Assembly (NCBI GenBank): GCA_963827605.1
Contig: CAWHBK010000003.1
Location: 310,001-374,000 of the forward strand
DNA: 64,000 nt
Direction of reading: 5' to 3'
Origin: DSYU01 sp963827605
Lineage (GTDB): Bacteria > Chloroflexota > Anaerolineae > Anaerolineales > Anaerolineaceae
Below the pieces are notes generated by a model that saw only the letters and a program-made list of their open reading frames with translations, was not told the origin of the DNA and made no database searches. Positions 34,085 to 43,270 of the stretch are shown here, piece by piece. The first letter of the stretch is position 1. Every line of letters begins with the position of its first letter. The position numbers and the translations under genes were made by a program.

Positions 34085-35809
34085 ATGCGAATCCTTAATG
34101 AACAACAAGAAATACTGCTCAAGGACGAGCGCCGTTTGCTTAATGATCTGCGAGTCGCCCTGGTGCAAACCGGCACAGATCCAGCCGACCAGGAGACATT
34201 GTCTGATTCCATCCAGCAATTGGAAGAAATTTTTCTACTCGTTATTGTGGGGGAATTTAATGCTGGGAAAAGCGCTTTTATCAATGCCTTGCTTGGCCAA
34301 AAGCTGCTCACGGAAGGGGTTACACCCACAACAACGCAGATTAACTTACTGCACTATGGTGAAAATCAAGAACGCCAGGTAATCCACCATAATCTGCATG
34401 TTCTCACCTTACCAGCGCCGCTGCTGCAAGATATCAGCATCGTAGATACCCCGGGCACCAACGCTGTTATCCGCGAGCACGAGCAAATTACCTCGGAGTT
34501 TGTGCCCCGTTCAGACCTGGTCCTGTTCATCACCTCGTCTGACCGGCCGTTTACTGAGAGTGAAAACGCTTTCCTCAAAAACATCCGCGACTGGGGGAAG
34601 AAAGTCGTCATCATCATTAATAAAATTGACATCCTGCAAACTGAAGAAGATCTTCAGCAAGTAATCCAGTTTGTAGGCGAGAACGCTCGCGCATTACTCG
34701 GCGTATTACCGGAAATTTTCCCGGTCAGCGCGCGCCTGGCAATGCGCGCCAAGCAGGGGGAACCGTCTGTATGGCCCACCAGCCGCTTTGAAGCGCTCGA
34801 AAATTACATCCATGACACGCTGGATGAAAAAAGCCGCATTCAGCTCAAACTGCTTAATCCGCTGGGCGTCGGTCGCCACCTGGTCGGCCGTTACCTCGAT
34901 TTGACCACCGGGCGCCTGGACTTGCTCAAGGCCGATTTCAGCATGCTGGAAGATGTCGACGCGCAGTTGAATGTATACGGCGAAGACATGCTCCGTGATT
35001 TCAACTATCGCATGGCGGACATTGAAAATATTCTCTTCGAGATGGAACAGCGCGGCGACACTTTTTTTGAAGACACCTTCCGCCTGGGGCGCGTCATCGA
35101 TCTGCTGAACAAAAGCCGCATCCAGCAGGAGTTCGAACGCCTGGTCGTCGCGGATGTTCCCCAACGCATTGAACGCAAGGTCAATGAGCTGATCGACTGG
35201 TTGGTGGAAGCCAACTTGCACCAGTGGCAGGCGGTCAACGAACACCTGGCTGAACGGCGCCGCGAACACCAGTCGCGCATCGTTGGCGACACCGCCGGAA
35301 CCTTTCAGTACGACCGTGACCGCCTCATGGACGCGGTGGGGCAAGAGGCGCGCCATGTAGTTGATACATACGATCGTGTCTACGAGGCTACCCAAATTGC
35401 CGAAGGCGCTCAAGAAGCCGTGGCTGCTTCGGCGGCTATTGAAGTGGGGGCCATCGGTCTCGGCACTCTGGTGACCGCCCTGGCAACCACGGTCGCGGCG
35501 GATGTCACCGGCATCTTGCTGGCCAGTGTCATCGCCGCGATTGGTTTATTCGTTATCCCCGCTCGCCGCCGCCAGGCGAAAGCGGAAATGAATACAAAGG
35601 TCACAGAACTACGCGACAGCCTTTCCAAATCGCTGCGCGAACAGTTCCAGCGCGAGATTGATCGCTCGCTCCACGATATTAACGAGGCCATTGCCCCCTA
35701 CACCCGCTTTGTCCGCGCCGAACGCTCCAAGCTTCAGGAAACAAATGAAAAGCTGGAGAACATCCGCACGGAAATGGAACGGTTAAAAACAAGGATCGAG
35801 GGAATTTAG
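34085..35809 (+). CDS. Dynamin-family GTPase
   Basis: Bacterial dynamin-like protein of 574 residues. The GTPase domain has a P-loop GEFNAGKSA (~56-64), the switch T-P-T-T-T (~81), D-T-P-G-T-N (~120) and N-K-I-D (~179). A long helical region follows, then a hydrophobic hairpin (~443-490) that can insert into membrane, and a final coiled coil. Relatives remodel or protect the cytoplasmic membrane. Many bacterial dynamins come in pairs; this one stands alone with its own promoter and terminators on both sides. It is next to the glycan locus but is probably a separate unit. Confidence 0.87.
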   Translation: MRILNEQQEILLKDERRLLNDLRVALVQTGTDPADQETLSDSIQQLEEIFLLVIVGEFNAGKSAFINALLGQKLLTEGVTPTTTQINLLHYGENQERQVIHHNLHVLTLPAPLLQDISIVDTPGTNAVIREHEQITSEFVPRSDLVLFITSSDRPFTESENAFLKNIRDWGKKVVIIINKIDILQTEEDLQQVIQFVGENARALLGVLPEIFPVSARLAMRAKQGEPSVWPTSRFEALENYIHDTLDEKSRIQLKLLNPLGVGRHLVGRYLDLTTGRLDLLKADFSMLEDVDAQLNVYGEDMLRDFNYRMADIENILFEMEQRGDTFFEDTFRLGRVIDLLNKSRIQQEFERLVVADVPQRIERKVNELIDWLVEANLHQWQAVNEHLAERRREHQSRIVGDTAGTFQYDRDRLMDAVGQEARHVVDTYDRVYEATQIAEGAQEAVAASAAIEVGAIGLGTLVTALATTVAADVTGILLASVIAAIGLFVIPARRRQAKAEMNTKVTELRDSLSKSLREQFQREIDRSLHDINEAIAPYTRFVRAERSKLQETNEKLENIRTEMERLKTRIEGI

Positions 35810-35825
35810 CGACCTATTACGGTGA

Positions 35826-35867
35826 TCCCGGCAGTGAGCAAAACCCAGGTTTCGATCCCTGCCGGGA
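35826..35867. terminator. Nested hairpin between convergent genes
   Basis: TCCCGGCAG (35826-35834) pairs with CTGCCGGGA (35859-35867); inside, AAACC (35841-35845) pairs with GGTTT (35848-35852). It lies between the dynamin and typA stops and is followed by AATTT on the plus strand, so it probably terminates one or both transcripts. Confidence 0.55.
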
Positions 35868-35881
35868 ATTTCCGGATTGCA

Positions 35882-37738
35882 TTATTCACCAAGCGCTTCT
35901 TTTTCTTTCTTCTGTGACTTTCCGCGCTCTTCCGTATTCAGAATGCGTTTGCGGATGCGGAAATTCAACGGAGTAACCTCAAGCAGCTCATCTTCGGAAA
36001 GGTATTCGATCGCCTCATCCAGGCTCATATCCCGGGGTGGGGTCAGCCGGACTTCGATATCCTTATTGGACGAGCGCATATTGGTAAGATGCTTTTTCTT
36101 GCACACATTCACCGACAGGTCCGACGGCCGCTGCGTTTCTCCAACCACCATGCCCTCATAAACCTCGACGCCCGGGCCCAAGAACAGCATACCGCGTTCT
36201 TCGGCATTCTTCAGGCCAAAGTTCGTGGTGACTCCCGGTTCCCAGGCAACAATCGAGCTGGTGGCGCGGGATGTAATTGGCCCGGCCAGTGGGTTATACC
36301 CGTGGAAGATCGTGTTCATTACGCCCATCCCGCGCGTGGCGGTCAGGAACTGGTAGCGAAAACCCAGCAAACCGCGGGTCGGAACGATGTAGGTCAGGTG
36401 GACGGTGTTGTCAGGATTGTTAATCATATCAATCATCTTGCCGCGCCGCCCGCCCAGCATTTCTACCACCACACCAACCGTATCCGCGCTGGTGTCGATA
36501 TGGACTTCTTCAAAAGGCTCGAGCAGTTCGCCATCTTCACCTTGCCGGAAAATCGCTTCCGGGCGCGAAACCTGGAATTCATACCCTTCGCGGCGCATCG
36601 TCTCGATCAGGATCGCCAGGTGCAGCTCGCCCCGCCCGGATACCAGGAAGGTATCCGAGCTTTCCGTTTCTTCAACCCGCAGAGCAACATTATTGCGCAG
36701 TTCTTCAAACAGTCGTTCGCGCAGTTTTCGCGAGGTGCCCCACTTGCCTTCCTTACCGGAAAATGGCGACGTATTCACGCCAAAGGTCATGCGCACGGTC
36801 GGTTCTTCCACTTGAATCCGCGGCAGCGCCACCGGGTTCTCGGGGTCGGCCAGGGTTTCACCAATGGCAATTCCTTCCAACCCGGCCAGAGCAACGATCT
36901 CACCTGCTTCAGCTCGTTCGACTTCGATGCGGTCAAGTCCCTGGTGCACATACAGGTAGCGCGCCCGTTCAGGAACGACTTCTCCGTTGAGCATCATGCG
37001 CGCCAAAGGCTGCCCGGCCGTAATCGTACCGGCAAAAACGCGCCCAATCGCCGTCACACCGCGGTAATCGTCATACCCCAGGTTGGTGACCAGTAGCTGC
37101 AGCGGTTTATCCGGTTCTACTTTTGGCGGGGGTATGCGCCGTAGGATTGCTTCAAACAGCGGCTGCAGGTTCGGACTCATATCCCAGGCAAGCCCCGCCT
37201 GACCGGTTAATCCATTCGTGTAAATAACGGGAAAGTCAGCCTGTTCTTCACTGGCGCCCAGCTCGATGAACAGGTCAAAGGTCAGGTTCAATGCCCGGTC
37301 GGGTTCCGCATCCCGCCGGTCCATCTTGTTGATCACCACAATTGCCTTGTGACCCATCTGGAGCGCCTTTTTTAATACAAAGCGCGTCTGCGGCATCGGA
37401 CCTTCCGCCGCATCTACCAAAAGCAGCACGCCGTCCACCATATTCATAACCCGTTCGACCTCGCCGCCAAAGTCGGCATGGCCTGGGGTATCGACAATAT
37501 TGATCTTCACCAGCTCGCCGGTGAGCGGGTCAGGAATGATGATGGCAGTATTTTTGGCCAGGATGGTAATTCCCCGCTCGCGTTCGAGCGCGTTGGAATC
37601 CATTACGCGCTCCATCACTTGCTGGTTCTCGCGAAATACCCGCGCCTGCTTGAGCATAGCATCCACCAGCGTGGTTTTCCCATGATCGACGTGGGCAATA
37701 ATCGCAATATTTCGTAGATCTTTTCGTTCAACAGTCAT
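35882..37738 (-). CDS. typA: Ribosome-associated GTPase TypA/BipA
   Basis: Translational GTPase of 618 residues. Near the N-terminus are A-H-V-D-H-G-K-T-T (G1), R-G-I-T-I (G2), D-T-P-G-H-A-D-F (G3) and N-K-M-D (G4); two further EF-G-like domains and the TypA C-terminal domain follow, with T-P-P-R-D near residue 585. It helps 50S assembly and growth under stress. An in-frame start at 37783 exists, but the ATG at 37738 has AGAAGG at good spacing and gives the usual N-terminus. Confidence 0.95.
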   Translation of the reverse strand: MTVERKDLRNIAIIAHVDHGKTTLVDAMLKQARVFRENQQVMERVMDSNALERERGITILAKNTAIIIPDPLTGELVKINIVDTPGHADFGGEVERVMNMVDGVLLLVDAAEGPMPQTRFVLKKALQMGHKAIVVINKMDRRDAEPDRALNLTFDLFIELGASEEQADFPVIYTNGLTGQAGLAWDMSPNLQPLFEAILRRIPPPKVEPDKPLQLLVTNLGYDDYRGVTAIGRVFAGTITAGQPLARMMLNGEVVPERARYLYVHQGLDRIEVERAEAGEIVALAGLEGIAIGETLADPENPVALPRIQVEEPTVRMTFGVNTSPFSGKEGKWGTSRKLRERLFEELRNNVALRVEETESSDTFLVSGRGELHLAILIETMRREGYEFQVSRPEAIFRQGEDGELLEPFEEVHIDTSADTVGVVVEMLGGRRGKMIDMINNPDNTVHLTYIVPTRGLLGFRYQFLTATRGMGVMNTIFHGYNPLAGPITSRATSSIVAWEPGVTTNFGLKNAEERGMLFLGPGVEVYEGMVVGETQRPSDLSVNVCKKKHLTNMRSSNKDIEVRLTPPRDMSLDEAIEYLSEDELLEVTPLNFRIRKRILNTEERGKSQKKEKEALGE

Positions 37739-37864
37739 CAGTATACCTTCTAACAAAAAAAGACAATAAATGTGGACACACAACGATCCCGGCCTTTGAC
37801 CGGGACCGCATCCACGAGCTGGTATATTTTACCACACCTGGCCCAGAGCGGATACAATAAGCGT

Positions 37865-38704
37865 ATGACTAATCGACCGAAAATAGGACTGGCAATGAGC
37901 GGCGGCGGGGCGCGCGGGTTGGCGCATGTGGGCGTCCTTAAGGTGCTGGCGGAAGCCGGCATTCCCATCGACTGTGTGAGCGGAACCAGCATGGGCGGGG
38001 TAATCGCCGCGGCGTATGCCTGCGGCATCCCGGTGTGCGATATCGAAGAAAAAGCCTTACAGTTATCCCATATGCACGAATTGGTGAAATTGCTGGACGT
38101 TTCTACCCAGCGGCGCGGCTTATTGGAAGGAACGCGCGTCCGTGACTTTTTAGCCGGCCTATTTATCGACCGCAACATCGAAAATTTACCCATCCGCCTG
38201 GCGCTTCCAGCCGTAGACCTGATCCAGGCGCGCGAAATCGTCTTCACCAGCGGGTTGCTCCTGCCCGCCGTTTTGGCAACTATTGCCGTTCCAGGGCTTT
38301 TCCAGCCGGTGGAGATCGGTCCCTATCGATTGGTAGACGGCGGTGTGCTCAACAATCTGCCGGTGGACCGGGTGCGCGAGCTTGGCGCCGATATCGTCAT
38401 CGCCATTGATGCTCAGTTCAACCCATATACCCAAAAACCCTGGCAAGACCTGCCAGAACGCCCGCGCTTTGCCGTACCGCTGCCGGATTTCTTCCTCGAC
38501 TTTTACCGCGCGGAATTGATTATGATCGCTGAGCTGACCCAGGCCCGCCTGAAAGTCAATCCTCCAGAGCTGCTCCTGCGCCCCCCCATTCCGCTGGATA
38601 TCGACATGTTTCTCGGCTTTCCACGCATCCCGGAAGTAATTGCTGCCGGAGAAACCGCCGCCAGAGAAGCGCTTCCCGAAATCCAGCGCTTGTTAGCCGG
38701 TTGA
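37865..38704 (+). CDS. Patatin-like phospholipase
   Basis: Serine lipid acyl hydrolase of 279 residues. The oxyanion loop G-G-G-A-R-G (~14-19), the nucleophile elbow G-T-S-M-G-G (~43-48) and the catalytic D-G-G (~158-160) are all present, so it should be active. It belongs to the RssA/YchK-type bacterial patatins. The ATG at 37865 lacks a clear ribosome site. A TACAAT (37853-37858) ends 6 nt before it, so the mRNA may be leaderless. An upstream frame start at 37772 would run into the divergent typA leader. Confidence 0.88.
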   Translation: MTNRPKIGLAMSGGGARGLAHVGVLKVLAEAGIPIDCVSGTSMGGVIAAAYACGIPVCDIEEKALQLSHMHELVKLLDVSTQRRGLLEGTRVRDFLAGLFIDRNIENLPIRLALPAVDLIQAREIVFTSGLLLPAVLATIAVPGLFQPVEIGPYRLVDGGVLNNLPVDRVRELGADIVIAIDAQFNPYTQKPWQDLPERPRFAVPLPDFFLDFYRAELIMIAELTQARLKVNPPELLLRPPIPLDIDMFLGFPRIPEVIAAGETAAREALPEIQRLLAG

Positions 38705-38705
38705 A

Positions 38706-39593
38706 TTAGTGGTGGATGCCCTTGCGCATCAACAGCAGGTACAGCCCGAATATCATCAGGGCGATCGAGCCGGTATTGCCGATAAAGCCAATCGCATGGG
38801 TTGGGTCCCCGCCAATATACAATCCGGTGCCCACCATCGCCAGGATGCCGCCAGGGATAAGCGGCCACCAGACTGATTTCGGGGTAATCCGCCGCGCCGA
38901 AACGGAGATCATCATCCATCCAAATGCGAACCAAACCAGCATAATCCCGGTTTGCGTGAGGCCATTTCCGGCGGCTGGCATGCGCCACGCCAGATAAACA
39001 CCTGGCCCGATGCCCAGTAACAGGCAGCCTGGAATAACGAGCCCAATCAAGCGGTTGATCAGCCCCCACAGCAGCAGCGGTAATCCGATGCCCAGCGCAA
39101 GGTACAGGACAAAGTCAACCCAACGCAGCGGGCTGAACAACAGGCAGATCCCCAGCGCCCCAAGAATACCGCCCGGAACAAGCGCCCACAAAGCGGGCCG
39201 GGAAGTTATCACCGCGCTGGTGATGGTCACCACCCCCCAACCGATACCGGTATACAACGCGATCAATCCAACCTGCACCAGCAGTGAATGCGGAATGATC
39301 GCCAGTTGAATTTGTCCGGGCAGGCTTAGCCGCACCGCCGGCCCCCAGGCCACCATGCTCCCCAGGCCAACCGACCCTAAAAGGCTCCCCGTTATAACCA
39401 GCCCCATATGCTTTTGACGGATGCCCCAAACGTAAAGGAACACGCCAACCGCTGGCAGTACCAACAGCGAAAGCCAGCCTGTTTTTAGGAACCTGTCCAG
39501 GAACAATATCCCCCCCGCCAGGAGGAGAAGAATGCCCGTGACGGTGCGAAAATTGTAAGTTCTTACGGATTTTGAACGGTCGATCATGTCCAT
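38706..39593 (-). CDS. Polytopic membrane protein, LiaF-like family guess
   Basis: A 295-residue protein almost wholly hydrophobic, with about nine to ten TM segments and no soluble domain. It opens with T-G-I-L-L-L-L-A-G-G-I-L-F-L, and similar P-G-G-I-L segments recur near residues 141 and 249, which suggests internal duplication. The start overlaps the stop of the response regulator by 1 nt, so it is co-expressed with the two-component pair. Its position and first segment recall LiaF-type membrane partners of LiaSR, but the match is weak and the function unknown. Confidence 0.65.
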   Translation of the reverse strand: MDMIDRSKSVRTYNFRTVTGILLLLAGGILFLDRFLKTGWLSLLVLPAVGVFLYVWGIRQKHMGLVITGSLLGSVGLGSMVAWGPAVRLSLPGQIQLAIIPHSLLVQVGLIALYTGIGWGVVTITSAVITSRPALWALVPGGILGALGICLLFSPLRWVDFVLYLALGIGLPLLLWGLINRLIGLVIPGCLLLGIGPGVYLAWRMPAAGNGLTQTGIMLVWFAFGWMMISVSARRITPKSVWWPLIPGGILAMVGTGLYIGGDPTHAIGFIGNTGSIALMIFGLYLLLMRKGIHH

Positions 39594-40240
39594 TAGATTA
39601 GCCCGTATTCTCTAGCCTTTATGACTGCCTGCATGCGGTCTTTTACATTAAGCTTGCCAAGGATGTTGGTCAGGTGGTTTTTTACCGTCCCCTCGGCAAT
39701 CACCAGGGTTTCCGCAATATCCCGGTTGCTTGCTCCAGTCGCCACCAGATGCAAGATTTCCATCTCGCGCGGCGAAAGCGGTTCTTCCAGTGGGCTTGCC
39801 GGCGCAGGCGCAATACGCGACAGCCGCGAAAATTCCGCCATTACCTTGGCAGTAATGGATGGCAGCAAAAAATATTCTCCCCGGTCTGCAGCGCGGATTG
39901 CTTCAAACAACTTTTCAGAGGATACATCCTTGAGCAGGTAGCCAACTGCCCCGGCGCGCAGCCCATCAAACACATATTCGTCATCGTCGAAAGTGGTCAG
40001 CACAATGACCCTGCACTGCGGGAGTACTTCGCGCAGCCGCTGCGTGGCCGTTACGCCATCCATTACCGGCATTCGCAGATCCATGAGGATAATATTCGGT
40101 ATATGCCGCACTGCCATCCGCAAGGCCTCCTCGCCATTGGAGGCCTCCCCAACAACCTCGAAATCCGGCTGCACCGATAATAAAGTGCGCAGCCCTTCCC
40201 GAAACAATGATTGGTCATCAACAAGCAAGATTTTTACCAT
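39593..40240 (-). CDS. NarL/LuxR-family response regulator
   Basis: DNA-binding response regulator of 215 residues. The receiver has the acidic D-D pair near residue 8, the phosphoacceptor Asp in L-M-D-L-R-M-P (~53) and the conserved Lys in L-L-K-D (~103). The C-terminal LuxR-type helix-turn-helix has L-S-P-R-E-M-E-I-L and N-R-D-I-A-E-T-L. The ATG at 40240 follows AAGGA; an in-frame TTG at 40258 overlaps the kinase stop and is less likely. It pairs with the histidine kinase 12 nt upstream. Confidence 0.93.
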   Translation of the reverse strand: MVKILLVDDQSLFREGLRTLLSVQPDFEVVGEASNGEEALRMAVRHIPNIILMDLRMPVMDGVTATQRLREVLPQCRVIVLTTFDDDEYVFDGLRAGAVGYLLKDVSSEKLFEAIRAADRGEYFLLPSITAKVMAEFSRLSRIAPAPASPLEEPLSPREMEILHLVATGASNRDIAETLVIAEGTVKNHLTNILGKLNVKDRMQAVIKAREYGLI

Positions 40241-40254
40241 GCGAAAATTCCTTG

Positions 40255-41439
40255 TCAACCTGGCACGCTGATTTCCAACCGGAAACCCTTGTTCGGGCCG
40301 GTTATCACCGCTAAATCGCCCTTCAACATCTGCACGCGTTCACGCATCCCCAACAACCCGAAGCCCCCATCCATTTGCTCTGCGCCCACCCCATCGTCCT
40401 GAAGAACGAGTTTCACCCGGCTGCTCTGGGTATAATCGACAATAACCGATAACCGCCTGGCGTGCGCGTGTTTACAGGTATTGTTTATGCCCTCCTGTAC
40501 TGCGCGGTAAATCGTCATCAGCACCTGCGGGGTAAGTACGCGCGGTGAGCCAAGTACTTTGATCTCCGAAGTGATGCCAGTGCCTTCAGCGCCTCGAAGC
40601 ATCTTCTCAATCTCATCGTGCAGCGAAAAGCTGTCCCCTGGCATATCCCGCAGTGCGGCAACCGACCGGCGAACATCAACCAGGGCTTCTTGCGTGAGAT
40701 TTTGGGCTGTCTTTAGCGCATCCTGCGACTTGTTCAGATCGGCCTTCATTACCGCGCGGGCCGCCTGGATCTGCATATAAATGGTGGTCAGATAATGCCC
40801 CAGCCCATCGTGGATCTCCCGTGCCAACCTGTTTCGCTCCTTTGTTATCGTCAGTTCTTCCACCTGCATCGCAAATTCACGCAAACGCTGGTTGGCTTCC
40901 TCCAGCTCGTTTACCAGTAGTTCCACTTCCGCCCGCGCCTTCTCTTCGCTCACTGCCATCTGGGTAAATGCTACGATAAATATCTGTCCGGCCAAAAACA
41001 AGGGCATACCAGACCATACCAGGCCCCAGTTGTTCCCCGCGAAAGGGTTTAAGGCCAGCGCATAGGTTACCAGGATGCCAATATTGACCACAAACCGCCA
41101 GCTGCGCGGTAAGAGCACCACACTATGGCCCGCTAATGGGAGCAGTACCATCGCATTAAAACCGACTCCCCGGCCCAGGTAAATGATCGCACCCGCCAGA
41201 CCAAACTGTATGGCAAAGTAGATCAGGTGAAAAGCCAGCAGTCCCGAGTGGGCAACAAAGGCATAGCCATAAATGCCCATCGCAATATAGGCGATCCCCA
41301 ATCCGATCATCAACAACAGCTCAAAGTTCGTGGCGTTTTGGATCCCACTAAAAGTGGTGAAATATGAAGCCAAAACGACTACCGCAAAAGCGACGTCTGC
41401 GTCGCTGCCGGTTTTAAATGGTCGAAAGGGTCGTTCCAT
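40255..41439 (-). CDS. DesK/LiaS-type sensor histidine kinase
   Basis: Membrane sensor kinase of 394 residues from the chosen start. The N-terminal half has about six TM segments with no large outer domain, so it probably senses within the membrane. A linker coiled coil (~170-195) leads to the HisKA_3 dimerisation domain with the phospho-His in R-E-I-H-D-G-L-G-H-Y (~204-213) and a HATPase domain with G-V-G-A-E (~361) and G-G-F-G-L-L-G-M-R-E-R (~370). A longer start at 41490 exists. The ATG at 41439 is preferred because an extended -10 box lies 7 nt before it, implying a leaderless mRNA. Confidence 0.9.
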   Translation of the reverse strand: MERPFRPFKTGSDADVAFAVVVLASYFTTFSGIQNATNFELLLMIGLGIAYIAMGIYGYAFVAHSGLLAFHLIYFAIQFGLAGAIIYLGRGVGFNAMVLLPLAGHSVVLLPRSWRFVVNIGILVTYALALNPFAGNNWGLVWSGMPLFLAGQIFIVAFTQMAVSEEKARAEVELLVNELEEANQRLREFAMQVEELTITKERNRLAREIHDGLGHYLTTIYMQIQAARAVMKADLNKSQDALKTAQNLTQEALVDVRRSVAALRDMPGDSFSLHDEIEKMLRGAEGTGITSEIKVLGSPRVLTPQVLMTIYRAVQEGINNTCKHAHARRLSVIVDYTQSSRVKLVLQDDGVGAEQMDGGFGLLGMRERVQMLKGDLAVITGPNKGFRLEISVPG

Positions 41440-41446
41440 GCCCTGT

Positions 41447-41455
41447 ATTATAGCA
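41447..41455 (-). promoter_or_regulatory. Extended -10 promoter of the two-component operon
   Basis: On the minus strand TGCTATAAT (41455-41447) is followed by 7 nt and then the kinase ATG. The same nonamer occurs before the dynamin and GntR genes. With this spacing transcription would start at or next to the ATG. Confidence 0.5.
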
Positions 41456-41585
41456 TCTGAAGCGGGGGGAGCAGGTCCTGGACTGGTCATATCCTGGCGC
41501 GCCTGGCATGCCTGGAAATAGGATCGGATAATATGACTCCTGGCACATGCCGTGCTCCTTCACAGCCATTAACCTACTGGTAACA

Positions 41586-41602
41586 CAAACCTGAAAGGTT
41601 TG
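41586..41602. other. Short hairpin before the radical SAM gene
   Basis: CAAACCT (41586-41592) and AGGTTTG (41596-41602) form a 7-bp stem with a 3-nt loop, 10 nt before the GGAGGG ribosome site. It may modulate translation or be an operator. The rest of 41440-41623 shows nothing else clear. Confidence 0.35.
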
Positions 41603-41623
41603 CGATTTCTGCGGAGGGAATTA

Positions 41624-43135
41624 ATGAATATATTGATGGTTTACCCTGAATTTCCTGATACTTTCTGGAGCTTTAAGCATGCGTTGGGCTTCATTGGCAA
41701 GAAGGCGTCCTCCCCGCCCCTCGGCCTTGCAACCATAGCAGCGATGCTTCCCAGGGAATGGAATAAGCGCCTGATTGATATGAACGTTGCCCCGCTTCAG
41801 GATAAAGACCTGGCCTGGGCGGATTACGTATTCATCAGCGCCATGATTGTCCAGCGCGCATCCTCCAATAAGGTGATCGAGCGCGCAAAGCAGGCTGGAA
41901 AAAAAATCGTGGCCGGGGGGCCGCTTTTCACTGCAGAACATGAAAACTTTTCCGCGGTTGATTACCTGGTTCTCAATGAAGCTGAACTCACCCTGCCGCT
42001 CTTCCTGGCCGATCTTGAACAGGGAAAACCTCAACACCTCTATATGACCAGCGAATATCCAGATCTCCGCCAGACCCCTGCGCCGATGTGGAGCCTGATC
42101 GATTTGAAACAGTACGACTCGATGAGCATCCAGTTTTCCCGGGGCTGCCCATTCAACTGCGATTTTTGCAATGTCACCGCCTTGTTGGGCCATCTCCCGC
42201 GCATCAAAACCAAAGATCAGATCATCACCGAGTTAGACAGTCTCTATACGCTCGGGTGGCGGCGGAATATCTTCTTCGTTGATGATAACTTCATCGGCAA
42301 TAAGAAAATCCTGAAGGAAGAAATCCTACCCGCCTTGATCGAGTGGCGCAAAAATAAAGTCGGCTGTTTGTTCATCACCGAAGCATCCATCAACCTGGCC
42401 GATGACGCCGAGCTGATGGATCTGATGGTCCGGGCTGGTTTTATCTCCGTCTTTGTGGGCATCGAGACCCCCTCGGAAGAATCGCTGGCGGAATGCCATA
42501 AGACGCAGAATAAAAACCGCAACCTGATTGACAGCGTAAAACGGCTGCAGCGCAATGGGCTGCAGGTGATGGGCGGCTTTATCGTCGGGTTTGACTCGGA
42601 TACACCGACTATTTTCCAACGCCAGATCGATTTTATTCAAAAGAGCGGCATCGTCACCGCCATGGTCGGGCTGCTCCAGGCGCCATATGGGACGAAGCTT
42701 TACGAACGCCTGCAGGATGAAGGCCGGGTGGTGGATGCAATGAATGGCGACAACGCTGATGGTCTGACCAACATCATCCCCAAGATGGATCTGCCTATTT
42801 TGCAGAAAGGCTATCACTACATTCTCGAAGAGATTTACGCACCCAACCAATTCTACAAGCGGGTAAAGAGCTTCCTGGAAGAATATCGCCCAATGAAATC
42901 CACTGTTCGCCTGGAATGGCAGGAAATCTTAGCCTTCTTCCGATCCATCTACTGGCTTGGAATTCGGGGAAAAGAGCGGGTGGAATACTGGCGTCTATTT
43001 TTCTGGGCGTTGTTTAAACAGCCGCAGAAATTTCCCCTGGCAATCACCTTTTCGATCTACGGGTTTCATTTCACCCGCGTATTCGAGCAGCACATCTTGC
43101 CAAACCAGGCGCCCAACCGCGCGACAGCGGATTAA
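41624..43135 (+). CDS. B12-binding-domain radical SAM enzyme (DUF4070 type)
   Basis: Radical SAM protein of 503 residues. The N-terminal ~130 residues match a cobalamin-binding fold, with P-L-G-L-A-T-I-A-A-M-L and G-G-P-L-F. The radical SAM cluster motif is C-P-F-N-C-D-F-C (CxxxCxxC, ~176-183). The C-terminal third fits the DUF4070 region. This family includes hopanoid C-2 methylase (HpnP) and other lipid or cofactor methylases; specificity cannot be settled here. GGAGGG precedes the ATG, which is preferred over an in-frame start at 41600. A strong terminator follows, so the gene is monocistronic. Confidence 0.85.
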   Translation: MNILMVYPEFPDTFWSFKHALGFIGKKASSPPLGLATIAAMLPREWNKRLIDMNVAPLQDKDLAWADYVFISAMIVQRASSNKVIERAKQAGKKIVAGGPLFTAEHENFSAVDYLVLNEAELTLPLFLADLEQGKPQHLYMTSEYPDLRQTPAPMWSLIDLKQYDSMSIQFSRGCPFNCDFCNVTALLGHLPRIKTKDQIITELDSLYTLGWRRNIFFVDDNFIGNKKILKEEILPALIEWRKNKVGCLFITEASINLADDAELMDLMVRAGFISVFVGIETPSEESLAECHKTQNKNRNLIDSVKRLQRNGLQVMGGFIVGFDSDTPTIFQRQIDFIQKSGIVTAMVGLLQAPYGTKLYERLQDEGRVVDAMNGDNADGLTNIIPKMDLPILQKGYHYILEEIYAPNQFYKRVKSFLEEYRPMKSTVRLEWQEILAFFRSIYWLGIRGKERVEYWRLFFWALFKQPQKFPLAITFSIYGFHFTRVFEQHILPNQAPNRATAD

Positions 43136-43143
43136 AAACACGC

Positions 43144-43178
43144 AAAGCGGAGGCTGATTGGATCAGCCTCCGCTTTTT
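43144..43178 (+). terminator. Intrinsic terminator
   Basis: AAAGCGGAGGCTGAT (43144-43158) pairs perfectly with ATCAGCCTCCGCTTT (43162-43176), a 15-bp stem on a 3-nt loop running into T residues. It ends the radical SAM gene. Confidence 0.88.
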
Positions 43179-43270
43179 ACTTGTATTATCCCGGCATCTG
43201 TTGTATAAAAACTTCATAACTAAAACATTTTCCGGCAACACCTACTCATCCTTCCAAGAAGGAGGCGCTT

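Noticed and set aside
35826..35867. tRNA-like element: 7-bp CCCGGCA/TGCCGGG acceptor-like stem and a TTTCGATC loop
   Set aside because: Only ~41 nt long, with no D or anticodon arm and no correct G53-C61 pair. A nested terminator hairpin between convergent genes explains it.
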